Shown: positions 17,677 to 26,980 of the stretch, one piece after another
Position numbering within the stretch: position 1 is the first letter of the stretch
How the letters are laid out: each line of letters starts with the position of its first letter
Source of the DNA: Hymenobacter lapidiphilus
GTDB lineage: Bacteria > Bacteroidota > Bacteroidia > Cytophagales > Hymenobacteraceae
Length of the DNA: 64,000 nucleotides
Assembly (NCBI RefSeq): GCF_013377885.1
Contig: NZ_JABKAU010000016.1
Span: 1 to 64,000 of the forward strand
Reading direction: 5' to 3'
Notes under the pieces: generated by a model
Told to the model about the DNA's origin: nothing
Seen by the model: only the letters and a program-made list of their open reading frames with translations
Databases searched by the model: none
Made by a program: the position numbers and the translations under genes

Positions 17677-19971
17677 CTACCGGAGCGGATAGCCGTTAAG
17701 AACCGTCGTTTTATCGGGCAACTGCCAGTACACGTCGGTGTCGGCCGGGCGGATGAGCAGGTCGTCGGCCAACAGGTCTTTGCTGTCGTAGAGCACTTCG
17801 AGCCGCGTAACGCCGGGCCCCACCCGAATGGGCGCTACCAGCCGGGCCCATTCGCCTTGCACTTCTTTCACTGCCCGGCCATCAGCCACCTGGTGGTCGA
17901 CCTGGTTCGTGCCCGCGTACTGCTTCACCTGCAGGTTGCCCATACCGTAAGCGGTTTGCGCGTTTATCCACACACTGACTTCGTAGCGACCCGTATCGGC
18001 CGGAGCAGGCAAAGGGCCGTCGTAGAGGATACTGAACACGGCGCGGGGCTCGTGGAAAGCGCCCGGAGCCAGGCGCCCCCGGCCGTCGGTGGCCTGGCTG
18101 AATGGCTGGTACAGCACGCCCTTGGCAGTGGTAGCCCGCAACCCGTTGGGGCGGGGAGCAAGCGTAGGCCAGAGGCGGGTAAAGCGTTGCTTTTCCGCTG
18201 CTACAGTAGTCCGTTCCAGGCTGTCGAGCGACAACTCGTAGAGCCGGCCCTCGGGCGCATCGACCAGCAGATGGCTTAGCTGCACCAGGCGCTGCTCGGC
18301 CGACGAAAGCCAGGGCGACGTAACGACCAGCAAAATGGGTTTGCGCGAAGGAAATGACTGGATGAGCGGCTTGCGAATGAGTGGGCTGCTGAGCAGCTGC
18401 ACGTGGCGCAGCACCTGCGTGATGGAGGGCCGCGACACGTAGCTCGACAGCTCGGGCAGGCCGGTGGTTACGGCCAGCCGGTGGGCCTGAAACATGGCGT
18501 CACCCGAGCCATCGAGATCAATTCGGTCGCTTCCCTTATTGAAGTAGGGCAGCGGCAGAATGGCCTGGAAGTCGCCAGGATGGCGGTTGGCCCAACTCAG
18601 GCGGCCCGTCAGCCCCTCATTCTCATTGAAAAAATCTTCGGCCCCCTTGCCTTGCAGCACCTGCGCGGCTTTGGTGCCCACGTTGGTCCAAGCTTCGGCG
18701 GCCCAGAACAGCAGCGCCAGTGGCAGCCACAGGCGCTGCAGCACCGATTGGCCCCGTTGCCGCTGCCCCTCCCAGAGCTGCCACAGACACCAAGCCGCGA
18801 AGGTCGTAGCCGTGTAATAGAACGGCCAGGCAAAGCGGCCCAGGGCCCTAAACTGCTTCAAAGGTCCCAGGTAATCCACCATCCACTCCATGCCTGGAAA
18901 AACCATGGGCCAGCCAAATGAGACGAGTAGCAGCAGCGTACCGGCCCCCAGCCCCACCGCCAGTGGGGCCGGCATACCCGTTGGCAACAGCCCTCCCGAA
19001 GAGCGCCGCAGCAGCCGGACCAGCACCAGCACACCCACGCTCAATAGCACCAGCCCGGTTATCAGACCCACGTAGGCCATAGCCTCGTAGGCCGGAGCGT
19101 CGTAGCCGGTGAGCTGCTGCACGAACTGCTGGCCCGGCCCTATGCCCGGTGTAAACACGCCTTGCAGGTTCGAAACGTATATCAGCAGGCCGTAGGGGTT
19201 GGGGGGACGGTCGGTTGCCGGGTCGGTGAGCCAGAGCCAGCCGCGGGTAAGCACCAGTGGCACCAGGGCCGCCACCGCCATGCGCCAGATGAGGCCCCAG
19301 TCGCGGGGGCGGCGCAAAGCCAGCACCAGCGCGTGCAACAGCAGCAAAATGCAGCCGCAGGCCAAAAAGTACAGCATGATAAGGCCCATGAGCGTGGCCA
19401 GCGTACCAAACAGCACATACCAGCGGGCCCGCCGGGGCTGCTCCTGCATTCGGATGATGCAGTACCAGAGCAGAGGCACGAAACAGGCATAGCTTAGCGA
19501 CATATGGTCGCCGAGGCGCTGTACCTGGGGGGCCAGAAACCCGATGAGCAGGCCCATGAGCACGGCGTAGCCCACCGGCAGCCCGAAACGGCGCAGAATG
19601 GCGTATATGATGGGAGGCGTGAGGGCCAGCCCGGCCAGCGCCGCTATGTTGGTAATGGTAATAGTATTAACGCCCGCCGGCAAGCCCAGGCGCTCGGCCA
19701 GATGGATGCCCCAGGCAATGAGCGGCTGCAGGTTGGGGTAGTTGAAGTTTTCGCCCACCGGATAGTTCATACCCGAGAAGTGCTGCCCGCCGTTGTAAAG
19801 CGCGTAGTAGGCCGTAGCGAAATAGCTCTGAATACCGTCGCCGCCAGGCTGGAAGAAGTAGTTTCCTGGATGCAGCATAGCCGGCCCAAAAGCCAGGGCC
19901 ATTGCAGCCAGCGTCAGCAGCAGCACGCAGATACCACCCCAGGCAGAGCGCGTTAGTAGATTGAAAAGCAT
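17677..19971 (-). CDS. Large polytopic membrane protein, glycosyltransferase-like
   Basis: A 764-residue protein with about eleven membrane segments in the first 470 residues and a soluble C-terminal region of about 290 residues that looks beta-rich. The first periplasmic loop has FFQPGGDGIQSYFATAYYAL and GMNYPVGENFNYPN. An acidic GGDG motif after the first helix is the position of the catalytic Asp in GT-C enzymes, so a GT-C-like transferase is likely; I cannot name the family. The ATG at 19971 replaces a TTG further upstream because the first helix begins there. It is the first gene of the minus-strand glycosylation cluster. Confidence 0.65.
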   Translation of the reverse strand: MLFNLLTRSAWGGICVLLLTLAAMALAFGPAMLHPGNYFFQPGGDGIQSYFATAYYALYNGGQHFSGMNYPVGENFNYPNLQPLIAWGIHLAERLGLPAGVNTITITNIAALAGLALTPPIIYAILRRFGLPVGYAVLMGLLIGFLAPQVQRLGDHMSLSYACFVPLLWYCIIRMQEQPRRARWYVLFGTLATLMGLIMLYFLACGCILLLLHALVLALRRPRDWGLIWRMAVAALVPLVLTRGWLWLTDPATDRPPNPYGLLIYVSNLQGVFTPGIGPGQQFVQQLTGYDAPAYEAMAYVGLITGLVLLSVGVLVLVRLLRRSSGGLLPTGMPAPLAVGLGAGTLLLLVSFGWPMVFPGMEWMVDYLGPLKQFRALGRFAWPFYYTATTFAAWCLWQLWEGQRQRGQSVLQRLWLPLALLFWAAEAWTNVGTKAAQVLQGKGAEDFFNENEGLTGRLSWANRHPGDFQAILPLPYFNKGSDRIDLDGSGDAMFQAHRLAVTTGLPELSSYVSRPSITQVLRHVQLLSSPLIRKPLIQSFPSRKPILLVVTSPWLSSAEQRLVQLSHLLVDAPEGRLYELSLDSLERTTVAAEKQRFTRLWPTLAPRPNGLRATTAKGVLYQPFSQATDGRGRLAPGAFHEPRAVFSILYDGPLPAPADTGRYEVSVWINAQTAYGMGNLQVKQYAGTNQVDHQVADGRAVKEVQGEWARLVAPIRVGPGVTRLEVLYDSKDLLADDLLIRPADTDVYWQLPDKTTVLNGYPLR

Positions 19972-20165
19972 AGACGAGGATAGCTGTGAAAACCGGAGTC
20001 TGGTAGGCCGGCTCAACGCTGAAAAGCAAGATGGAAGCGGGTAAAATTAGCGGGTCTGGGCCAGACCCCGGCCAGACCCGCGCCGCCATTGCGGCCGTAC
20101 TCAGCAGGGGCTGGCCGAGGCAGCAAACTGAGAAGATCTGCTTAGGACCGGCAATTTACCTTTTC

Positions 20166-20173
20166 TATCTTCG
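20166..20173 (+). promoter_or_regulatory. Probable -7 promoter box
   Basis: TATCTTCG, a one-base variant of TAnnTTTG, 36 bp before the ATG at 20210. Confidence 0.45.
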
Positions 20174-20209
20174 CGGCGCTTTCTTCTCACCTCCATTTTT
20201 TGGCCTGCC

Positions 20210-20761
20210 ATGCGCCTATTGCCCTTCTTCACTCTCCTCTTGACTGCCGCCGCCACGAGCCTGCTGGCTGGCTGCTCGAACTCAGACACCACGACATACG
20301 GGGAGAACGTTATCGCGCGCAATGATTTTGAGGCGCTGGAAGGTTGGATTCCTGCCGCGCCTTCGTTAACGACGGTCAAGGCCCATTCTGGCCGCTATTC
20401 GATCAAAGTTGATAACGGCGTAGAATACGCGTTGGGCTACATTTCCCCATTGGCCAAGGTCAGCGCGACCCGTCTGAAAAAGCTGGATGTAAGTGCTTGG
20501 GCCATGATTATGGACAAAGACGCAACTGCCAGCCTGGTAGTGGAAGTGCGTAACCCGGCCGACGATACGCAACGCATTTTTTGGGAGGCGCTCGACATCG
20601 GCAAGGAGGTAAAGGCCGTTAATAAGTGGGTAGAAGTGAAGAGGACCTTCATTCTGCCCGAAACTATTGAGCCCACCTATGAGCTGCGCGTATATATGTG
20701 GCGGGGTGGAGCCTCGGCTCCGGTTTTCCTAGACGACATCATAATCGCCCGCGGCGAGTAA
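20210..20761 (+). CDS. Small lipoprotein with carbohydrate-binding-like jelly roll
   Basis: A 183-residue lipoprotein. MRLLPFFTLLLTAAATSLLA ends in the lipobox LAGC. The mature part follows a jelly-roll pattern typical of CBM-like domains: NDFEALEGW near the start, AHSGRYSIKV, paired strands, and a closing APVFLDDIIIARGE, where an acidic pair in the last strand often binds calcium. The match is to the fold pattern only; no ligand can be assigned. It lies divergent from the glycosylation cluster and 100 bp upstream of the 3-hydroxyanthranilate dioxygenase gene, with no clear functional tie. Confidence 0.7.
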   Translation: MRLLPFFTLLLTAAATSLLAGCSNSDTTTYGENVIARNDFEALEGWIPAAPSLTTVKAHSGRYSIKVDNGVEYALGYISPLAKVSATRLKKLDVSAWAMIMDKDATASLVVEVRNPADDTQRIFWEALDIGKEVKAVNKWVEVKRTFILPETIEPTYELRVYMWRGGASAPVFLDDIIIARGE

Positions 20762-20861
20762 GGGGTGGGGTGAGCCATTGGCTGGCGGCTTTTCTCAACG
20801 CTAATCGGCTACTGCGGATTTAGCCAGCCTTATCGTCCTCCATTTCTTATTCCCCCTACTC

Positions 20862-21389
20862 ATGCCCGTCGCCCGCCCGTTCAATTTTCAGCAGTGGATC
20901 GACGACCACCGCCACCTGCTGAAGCCGCCCGTAGGCAATCAGCAGGTGTTCAAGGACAACAAAGACTTTATTGTGATGGTAGTGGGCGGCCCCAACGCCC
21001 GCAAAGACTACCACGTGGACGAGGGCGAAGAGCTGTTTCTGCAGTTGGAAGGCGATATGGTGGTGAAGATTATCGAAGACGGCCAGCCGGTGGACATCGA
21101 GATAAAAGCCGGCAGCATGTTCCTGCTGCCCGGCGGCGTGCCCCACTCGCCCCGGCGGCCGGCTGGCTCGGTGGGCCTGGTGCTGGAGCGCTACCGCACG
21201 GCCGGAGAGCTCGACGGCTTCCAGTGGCACTGCGAAAACTGCGGCCACAAGCTCCACGAAGAGTACGTCGAAATCACCGACATCGTGGCCCAGCTGCCGC
21301 CCATCATGGACCGTTTCTGGGCCTCCAATGCCCTGCGTACCTGCACCGTGTGCGGAACCTATATGGAAGCGCCGGCTACCGCGCCGTAG
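20862..21389 (+). CDS. 3-hydroxyanthranilate 3,4-dioxygenase
   Basis: A 175-residue cupin enzyme of the bacterial NbaC type. It opens the ring of 3-hydroxyanthranilate to a semialdehyde that cyclises to quinolinate. Metal ligands lie in YHVDEGEELFLQLEGDMVV (His and Glu of the first cupin motif) and LPGGVPHSPRRP (second motif). The C-terminus has two Cys pairs, CENC and CTVC, the rubredoxin-like iron site of bacterial forms. Length fits the family. Kynureninase, which makes its substrate, is 116 bp downstream on the same strand but has its own promoter. Confidence 0.96.
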   Translation: MPVARPFNFQQWIDDHRHLLKPPVGNQQVFKDNKDFIVMVVGGPNARKDYHVDEGEELFLQLEGDMVVKIIEDGQPVDIEIKAGSMFLLPGGVPHSPRRPAGSVGLVLERYRTAGELDGFQWHCENCGHKLHEEYVEITDIVAQLPPIMDRFWASNALRTCTVCGTYMEAPATAP

Positions 21390-21491
21390 TCCGTACGCCC
21401 TGGCCGGCTTGCCGCACCCGCGTAAAACCGGTAGCCGCAGTATGCCATAATCCTGCGGGCGGGCGGCTAGGCGGGCGGGGCGAAAGGGTGG

Positions 21492-21499
21492 TATCTTTG
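21492..21499 (+). promoter_or_regulatory. -7 promoter box of kynU
   Basis: TATCTTTG, an exact TAnnTTTG match, ends 5 nt before the ATG at 21505, so the kynU mRNA should be leaderless or nearly so. No clear -33 TTG is visible. Confidence 0.7.
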
Positions 21500-21504
21500 C
21501 CTTG

Positions 21505-22785
21505 ATGACGACGTTTGAACCCACCCTCGCTTTCGCCCGCCAACTCGACGCCCAGGACCCGTTGCGCGACTTCCGCCAACAATTCCTGATTCCGCCCGGC
21601 CCCGACGGGCAGGGCGAGTGCCTGTATTTCTGCGGCAACTCGCTGGGCCTGCAGCCGCGCACGGCTCGTGCCGCCGCCGAAGTGCAGTTTGAAAACTGGC
21701 AGAACCTGGCCGTAGAAGGTCACTTCAAGGGCGATTCGCCTTGGCTGCCCTTCCACGAGCGGCTACAGGGCCCCTCGGCCCGCATTGTGGGTGCCAAGCC
21801 CCAGGAGGTAGTGGTGATGAACAACCTGAGCACCAACCTGCACCTGCTGCTCATCAGCTTCTACCAGCCCACCGCCACCCGCTACAAGGTGCTTATGGAG
21901 GGCGGCGCCTTCCCCTCCGATCAGTACGCGCTGGAAACCCAGGTGAAGCTGCGCGGCTTCGCGCCCGACGATGCCATTGTGGAGCTGCAACCCCGCGCCG
22001 GCGAGCACACGCTGCGCACCGAAGACATTGAGGCCAAGATTGCGGAGCTGGGCGATTCGCTCTGCACCATCATCATGGGTGGCATCAACTACTACACCGG
22101 CCAGGTGTTCGACATGGAAGCCATTACCCGCGCCGGGCACGCCGTGGGGGCCATGGTGGGCTTCGACCTGGCCCACGCGGCCGGCAACGTGCCCCTGCAA
22201 CTGCACGACTGGGACGTGGACTTTGCCTGCTGGTGCTCCTACAAATACCTCAACTCGGGCCCTGGCGGGGTAGCCGGGGCCTACGTACACGAGCGGTTTG
22301 CCGACCAGCCCGAGCTGCTGCGCCTGGCCGGCTGGTGGGGCCACGATGAGAAGGAGCGCTTCCAGATGAAAAAGGGCTTCAAGCCCATGCATGGCGCGGC
22401 CGGCTGGCAGCTGTCCAACGGTACCATTCTGTCGCTGGCCGTGCACGAGGCCGCCCTCAAAATCCACGACGAGGCGGGTGGCATGACCGCGCTGCGCCGC
22501 AAAAGCGAGCTGCTGACGGGCTACCTGGAGTTTTTCATCCGGCGCCTGGGTCTGGGTGCCGACCGGCTCGAAATTATCACGCCCCAGGACCCCGCCCAGC
22601 GCGGCTGCCAGCTTTCGTTGCTGGTACACCAGGGCGGGCGCGACCTGTTTGAGCACCTGATGGCCGTGGGCGTTATCGGCGACTGGCGCGAGCCCAACGT
22701 CATCCGGCTGGCTCCTACTCCGCTCTACAACACCTTCGAGGATGTTTTCCGGGTAGGCGAGGTGCTTACCGAATGGGCGAAATAA
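21505..22785 (+). CDS. kynU: Kynureninase
   Basis: A 426-residue PLP enzyme that cleaves kynurenine or 3-hydroxykynurenine to (3-hydroxy)anthranilate and alanine. YFCGNSLGLQPR is the conserved N-terminal motif. The PLP lysine is Lys247 in CWCSYKYLNSGPGGVAG, and GFDLAHAAGNVPL holds the PLP-contacting Asp. RLAGWWGHDEKERFQM and SNGTILSLAV are also typical. Length equals the family norm. The ATG at 21505 is preferred to an overlapping TTG three bases earlier because of its distance from the -7 box. With the enzymes at 20862 and 27590 it covers kynurenine to quinolinate precursor. Confidence 0.97.
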   Translation: MTTFEPTLAFARQLDAQDPLRDFRQQFLIPPGPDGQGECLYFCGNSLGLQPRTARAAAEVQFENWQNLAVEGHFKGDSPWLPFHERLQGPSARIVGAKPQEVVVMNNLSTNLHLLLISFYQPTATRYKVLMEGGAFPSDQYALETQVKLRGFAPDDAIVELQPRAGEHTLRTEDIEAKIAELGDSLCTIIMGGINYYTGQVFDMEAITRAGHAVGAMVGFDLAHAAGNVPLQLHDWDVDFACWCSYKYLNSGPGGVAGAYVHERFADQPELLRLAGWWGHDEKERFQMKKGFKPMHGAAGWQLSNGTILSLAVHEAALKIHDEAGGMTALRRKSELLTGYLEFFIRRLGLGADRLEIITPQDPAQRGCQLSLLVHQGGRDLFEHLMAVGVIGDWREPNVIRLAPTPLYNTFEDVFRVGEVLTEWAK

Positions 22786-22791
22786 GCTGTT

Positions 22792-22888
22792 AGTACTCAG
22801 TTGTTGGTTGTCATTTTAGTTAGGTATATACCAGACTGCGCACCATCAACACCTGACAACCAACAACCGACAACTAACAACTAGGTAC
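22792..22888. repeat. Inverted pair of 7-nt tandem repeats
   Basis: The right arm reads TGACAAC, CAACAAC, CGACAAC, TAACAAC, TAGGTAC from 22854; the left arm (GCTGTTA, GTACTCA, GTTGTTG, GTTGTCA) is its approximate complement. The element fills the space between kynU and the next start codon. Confidence 0.7.
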
Positions 22889-22894
22889 TACAAC

Positions 22895-23590
22895 ATGGCA
22901 GAGGATTTCCTGGCGAAAATGGGTCGTAAAACGGTGGCCGAGCTGCACGAGTACGTGGAGCAGCGCTACCAGTACCGCGAGGAGGCCGTGCTGGCCGCCC
23001 TGGCGGAGCTGGAGCGGCGCGGCCAGCCCGCGCCCAACGCCGAGGCCCTGACGACCGAACTACGCGCTGGCCAGGAACACACGGAGCGCCGCGAAGCTGA
23101 GGTACGCGCCGAGGCCGCCGAACAGGCCCAGGCCCGCCGCATATCGCGGGGCGAAGCCCCGCCCGAGGCCGCCGAAGCCACCGGGCCCAAGCTGTTTTCG
23201 TTGGGTGCTATTACCATTTTCTCGGTGCTGTTCAGCATGATTGCCGGGGGCGTGATGCTGGTACTGAACCTGCGGGCCCTGCAGCGCAAGCGCGCAGCCC
23301 TGCTCGTAATTGCTTTTGTAGTGGCCTATGTGTTTGGCGGCGGCTACCTGGTGCTATGGCTGAAAAGCCTGTACGGCGAGCAAGTAAACTGGATGGGCTC
23401 GTTCTTTAACCTGCCGGCTATTCTGGTGTACAACCTGTTTTTTTGGCCCCGCTACATCGGGCGGCAGCCTTACCGTAGCCGTTCCTGGGTGGCTCCGCTG
23501 CTTGTCTGCGGACTGTTGCTGCTGGTGCTGTACTACCTGTTTGCCCAGATGCAGGGCGCTATACCCGCCGGAATGCCCGGCACGCTATAG
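22895..23590 (+). CDS. Membrane protein of unknown function
   Basis: A 231-residue protein. The N-terminal 90 residues are soluble, charged and helical (RKTVAELHEYVEQRYQYREE, then Ala/Glu/Arg-rich). Four membrane helices follow at about 107-130, 135-160, 168-188 and 198-218. I recognise no family. It starts 109 bp after kynU, behind a heptad repeat, and ends 13 bp before the AlkB-like gene, so these two may be translated from one mRNA. No Cys or His motif suggests a cofactor. Confidence 0.7.
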   Translation: MAEDFLAKMGRKTVAELHEYVEQRYQYREEAVLAALAELERRGQPAPNAEALTTELRAGQEHTERREAEVRAEAAEQAQARRISRGEAPPEAAEATGPKLFSLGAITIFSVLFSMIAGGVMLVLNLRALQRKRAALLVIAFVVAYVFGGGYLVLWLKSLYGEQVNWMGSFFNLPAILVYNLFFWPRYIGRQPYRSRSWVAPLLVCGLLLLVLYYLFAQMQGAIPAGMPGTL

Positions 23591-23603
23591 ACTCGACCCC
23601 AAC

Positions 23604-24197
23604 ATGGCCCTGACGCTGCTGCCCCTGCCCGCTGCCGAAGTGCTGCTCGACCCCGCTTTTCTGGACCCGGCCGAGGCAGCAGCTCTGCTGGCCGGGCTAA
23701 CGGCCACCGTAGCCTGGCAGCAGCAGCCCATCCGGCTGTTTGGCAAAGATGTGATGCAGCCCCGCCTGACGGCCTGGTACGGTACCCCCGAGGCCACCTA
23801 CACCTATTCGGGCCTGCGCCTGGAGCCGCTGCCGTGGCTGCCGACCCTGCAGCGGCTGCGGGCGCGGGTAGAGGAAGCGGCCGGAACCCGCTTCAATAGT
23901 GTGCTGCTCAACCTCTACCGCTCGGGCCAGGATAGCATGGGGTACCACGCCGACAACGAGCCTGAGCTGGGACCCGCGCCCGTTATTGCCTCCCTCACGC
24001 TGGGCGCCACCCGCACCTTCCGCCTAAAGCCCCGCCCCGGCGTACCGGCTCAAGCGCTTAGCCTGCCCCTTACTGCCGGTACCCTGCTGTTGATGCGCGG
24101 CACCACCCAGCAAAACTGGCTGCACGCACTGCCCAAAACAGCCCGCCCCGTTGGCCCGCGCCTAAATCTCACGTTCCGGCTGGTAATGGGCCGCTAA
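23604..24197 (+). CDS. AlkB-like 2-oxoglutarate/Fe(II) dioxygenase
   Basis: A 197-residue oxidative demethylase-like protein. Iron ligands are visible in MGYHADNEPELG (His-x-Asp) and NWLHALPKT (distal His). The 2-oxoglutarate-binding arginines sit in PRLNLTFR, matching the AlkB RxNxTxR motif. The nucleotide-recognition-lid region PRLTAWYG resembles ALKBH2/3-type enzymes. Family members repair 1-methyladenine and 3-methylcytosine in DNA or RNA. The ATG at 23604 was chosen because the longer frame overlaps the preceding gene. It ends at a bidirectional terminator at 24243. Confidence 0.9.
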   Translation: MALTLLPLPAAEVLLDPAFLDPAEAAALLAGLTATVAWQQQPIRLFGKDVMQPRLTAWYGTPEATYTYSGLRLEPLPWLPTLQRLRARVEEAAGTRFNSVLLNLYRSGQDSMGYHADNEPELGPAPVIASLTLGATRTFRLKPRPGVPAQALSLPLTAGTLLLMRGTTQQNWLHALPKTARPVGPRLNLTFRLVMGR

Positions 24198-24242
24198 CGG
24201 GCAGTGGCCGGGCAATGCGGTAATCCGTCTCTTCTCACAATA

Positions 24243-24278
24243 AAAAACGCCCCCGCAACAATTGTTGCGGGGGCGTTT
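24243..24278. terminator. Bidirectional terminator
   Basis: A perfect palindrome with arms AAAAACGCCCCCGCAACA and its complement, flanked by A and T runs, between the convergent AlkB-like and TonB-receptor genes. Confidence 0.9.
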
Positions 24279-24298
24279 ACATAGCGGTTGCCTGCTTC

Positions 24299-26950
24299 TT
24301 ACTTCACGTCCAGCTGCAGTCCCAGGTACAGCAGGCGGCCAATCTGCGGGCCGCCATACACCTGAATGTTATTGGCATTGAAGATATTGGAACCACCACC
24401 CTGGAGCGTGAGCCCCATTTTGGCGAAGTTGTAGCCCAGGTAGGCATCGGTTACGCTGTAGTCGGCGAGCTGGCCCACTGCGAAGGGGGTGCCGTACTCG
24501 TGGCCCTGCGCCCAGCGGTAGTTGAGGGCGTAGCTCAGGTTGCTGATGACGGTGCCGCTGGCGCCTACATTGTACTTATGCTTGGGCGTATTGAAATAGG
24601 TCTGGAAGTCAGCGTCCTGTCCGTCGGTACCGTCCTGCACGTTCAGCGTGTAGTTGGCGGCCAGCTTCAGGGCGGGCGCGAAAGCGTAGGTCAGGCCCAG
24701 GGCTGCGCCCTGGGTGTTCACTTCCTGGTTGGCATTGGTCCACACCTGCAGGATGCGGCTGCCTGCTGCCCCAAACGAGGCCGGGCGGCTGCCATCGGGG
24801 TTGCCGTTGAAGCGCTGGGCCCCGATGAAGTCGTTGTAGGAGTTGCGGTAGTAGTTCACGTCTACGGCCAGCTTGTCGCTAATGGCTCCTTTGTAGCCTA
24901 CTTCGTAGGTGCTCAGGCGCTCGAGCTTCAGCGAGGCAACGTCAATAGCCAATGGTCCGGCAGCGCCCACTCGGGTCAGGCTGTAGCCCTGGAAACCATT
25001 GTCCACGTTGCCCAACAGCAGCAGCTGCCCCACATCGAGCCGAATGTACTGGTCGAGCTGCGTGGGCGAGCGGAAGGCGCGGCCGAAGCTGGCCCGGAAG
25101 TTATGCTGGCGCGTAGCCCCTGCCGAATATACCACCGAAGCCCGGGGCGAGAAAGCCGGATCGAAGTTCTTGAAAGCATCGACCCGACCAGCCAACGCCA
25201 CATTCAACCGCTCGTCGAGCAGCTTCTTGGTAAACTGGGCGTAGCCACCAAATTCGCTGTTTTGAATCCGGTCTTCAATGTCGCTGAACAGGTTGCCGTT
25301 GGAGCCCAGACGGAATTTGCGGTAGGCTGCGCCCACAATCAGGTCGGCCGTTTCGGCCAGCCGGAAGTTGTACTGTGCGTTGCCTTCGTTGAGCAGCGAG
25401 CTGGGATTGAGCCGCGCTCCGCGGCCGGGCGTTGCGTCGCTGATGATCTGGCTGCGCAGGTTGCGGAATTCGGCCGAGTTAGGGTCGAGCTGGAAAGCGC
25501 CCCCGTTCACCAGCGAAAAAGCCGTCTGCTGGGCCTGCTCATTGGTCTGGCCCTTGCCACGCGAAGTAGCATACTCGTTCAGATAGGCACCAAAATAGCG
25601 CTGGGCATACGTGGTACCACTGCCGGTAGCAATGGGCGAGTTCTGGATAAACGAACCCAGCAGGTTCAGATCGTAGGAGTTGCCCCCGAAATCCTGCACC
25701 GACTGACCGCGCACGAACCAGCGGCTACCCTTTATTTCGCCGTGGTACTGGTTGGTACCGAAGTCCTTGAACCGGTAACGGCTGGAGCTCTGGTAGCTGG
25801 CCGTGCCGCGGCTGTAGCTGCCGCCTACGGTTACTTTAATGGTATTGGTAAGCAGGTACGAAAACGACGGCTGCACTTTCAGTGACTTGGCCCGCTCGTC
25901 GGTTCCTACCAGGGTTTGCTCGGCAAAACCAGGCATGAACAGCGTTTTACCGCGCAAATCGGCAATCGGATAGCTATCCGGCACCCGGAAGGCCACGTCG
26001 CCGTAGTTGTTCACCGCATCGTACCCCAGCGTCGAGCCTTGGTCATTGTTGCGGTTTTCTACCCGCCGGTCGGTAGCCGAGTAGTTATTGGCCAGCCAGT
26101 CGTCGGCCGTCAGATAGGCGCCCGTAACCTTGAAGGCGAACTTCTGGCCGATACGCTTGGCGTAGCGCAGCTGGCCATCGAAAAGCTCACGCCCGCCGCC
26201 GCGTACCCGCAGCGTCAGGCCTTCAGTTACGAAGGGGTCTTTCGAGTTCTGGATCAGTACGCCGTTGAAGGCGTTGGCACCGTACAGGGCCGAAGCCGGA
26301 CCGTGGATGATTTCGATGCTTTCCGTGTCGATTTCGGGCATGCCCTGGAGGTTGCCCGAGTTGATGTTGAGCGACGGCGACTGGGTGTCGAAATAGTCAG
26401 TCAGCTGAATCAGGCGCTCCGATTTGGGCGAGTTGAAGCCCCGGGTGCTGAGCGAGTTCATCAGCATGCTCGTGCCGTTCACGTCAATGCCTTTGAACTG
26501 GTTCAGGCCTACCTGTACATCGGGCGGAGGCAGGCGCAATACCTGCTCCGAGGTCACCTTTTCCACCGTTACGGGAGCCTGCAGAATGTTTTCCTCTTTC
26601 CGCGAAGCCGAAGCAATTACTTCCGCCGCCTGAATGGGGTTGGGCTTGAGCGTCACCTTGATACCGTTGTCGGGCTTGCTCAGCGTCAACTCCTGGGTTA
26701 CGTAGCCCACAAACGACACACTCAGCACTACCGGACCGTTGCTAAAATCGGTACGCAGCTCAAAGCCACCGTCGCGGCTGGTACTCGTACCGATAAAGGT
26801 ACCCTTGATAAAGATAGTTGCTCCGGGCAGCGGCTGTCCGGCATCCGTTAACACCGACCCGGTTACGGGTACTGCTTCCTGGGCCCAGCTGGTCAGGCTT
26901 TGCCCCATCAGGAGTAGCAACAAAAGCAGTAAATAGTAAGGTTTTTGCAT
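24299..26950 (-). CDS. TonB-dependent receptor with carboxypeptidase-regulatory-like N-domain
   Basis: An 883-residue outer-membrane receptor. The signal peptide MQKPYYLLLLLLLLMGQSLT ends at SWAQ. A CarboxypepD_reg-like beta-sandwich (about residues 27-110; GQPLPGATIFIKGTFIGTST) is followed by a plug (EKVTSEQVLRLPPPDVQVGL, then STRGFNSPKSERLIQLTDY) and a 22-strand barrel. It ends GLQLDVK, without the usual terminal aromatic residue. No SusD-like partner is adjacent, and the plug resembles siderophore/metal-type receptors more than SusC. The substrate is unknown. The ATG at 26950 was chosen for the signal peptide; a palindrome and -7 box lie just upstream. It interrupts the kynurenine genes. 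Confidence 0.88.
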   Translation of the reverse strand: MQKPYYLLLLLLLLMGQSLTSWAQEAVPVTGSVLTDAGQPLPGATIFIKGTFIGTSTSRDGGFELRTDFSNGPVVLSVSFVGYVTQELTLSKPDNGIKVTLKPNPIQAAEVIASASRKEENILQAPVTVEKVTSEQVLRLPPPDVQVGLNQFKGIDVNGTSMLMNSLSTRGFNSPKSERLIQLTDYFDTQSPSLNINSGNLQGMPEIDTESIEIIHGPASALYGANAFNGVLIQNSKDPFVTEGLTLRVRGGGRELFDGQLRYAKRIGQKFAFKVTGAYLTADDWLANNYSATDRRVENRNNDQGSTLGYDAVNNYGDVAFRVPDSYPIADLRGKTLFMPGFAEQTLVGTDERAKSLKVQPSFSYLLTNTIKVTVGGSYSRGTASYQSSSRYRFKDFGTNQYHGEIKGSRWFVRGQSVQDFGGNSYDLNLLGSFIQNSPIATGSGTTYAQRYFGAYLNEYATSRGKGQTNEQAQQTAFSLVNGGAFQLDPNSAEFRNLRSQIISDATPGRGARLNPSSLLNEGNAQYNFRLAETADLIVGAAYRKFRLGSNGNLFSDIEDRIQNSEFGGYAQFTKKLLDERLNVALAGRVDAFKNFDPAFSPRASVVYSAGATRQHNFRASFGRAFRSPTQLDQYIRLDVGQLLLLGNVDNGFQGYSLTRVGAAGPLAIDVASLKLERLSTYEVGYKGAISDKLAVDVNYYRNSYNDFIGAQRFNGNPDGSRPASFGAAGSRILQVWTNANQEVNTQGAALGLTYAFAPALKLAANYTLNVQDGTDGQDADFQTYFNTPKHKYNVGASGTVISNLSYALNYRWAQGHEYGTPFAVGQLADYSVTDAYLGYNFAKMGLTLQGGGSNIFNANNIQVYGGPQIGRLLYLGLQLDVK

Positions 26951-26980
26951 ATAAAAAGAGAAAGTGAAAAGACACAAAAA

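Noticed and set aside
24500..25885. 461-residue frame antisense to the TonB receptor
   Set aside because: Val/Gly-rich shadow with no motif; the receptor barrel on the other strand explains the sequence.
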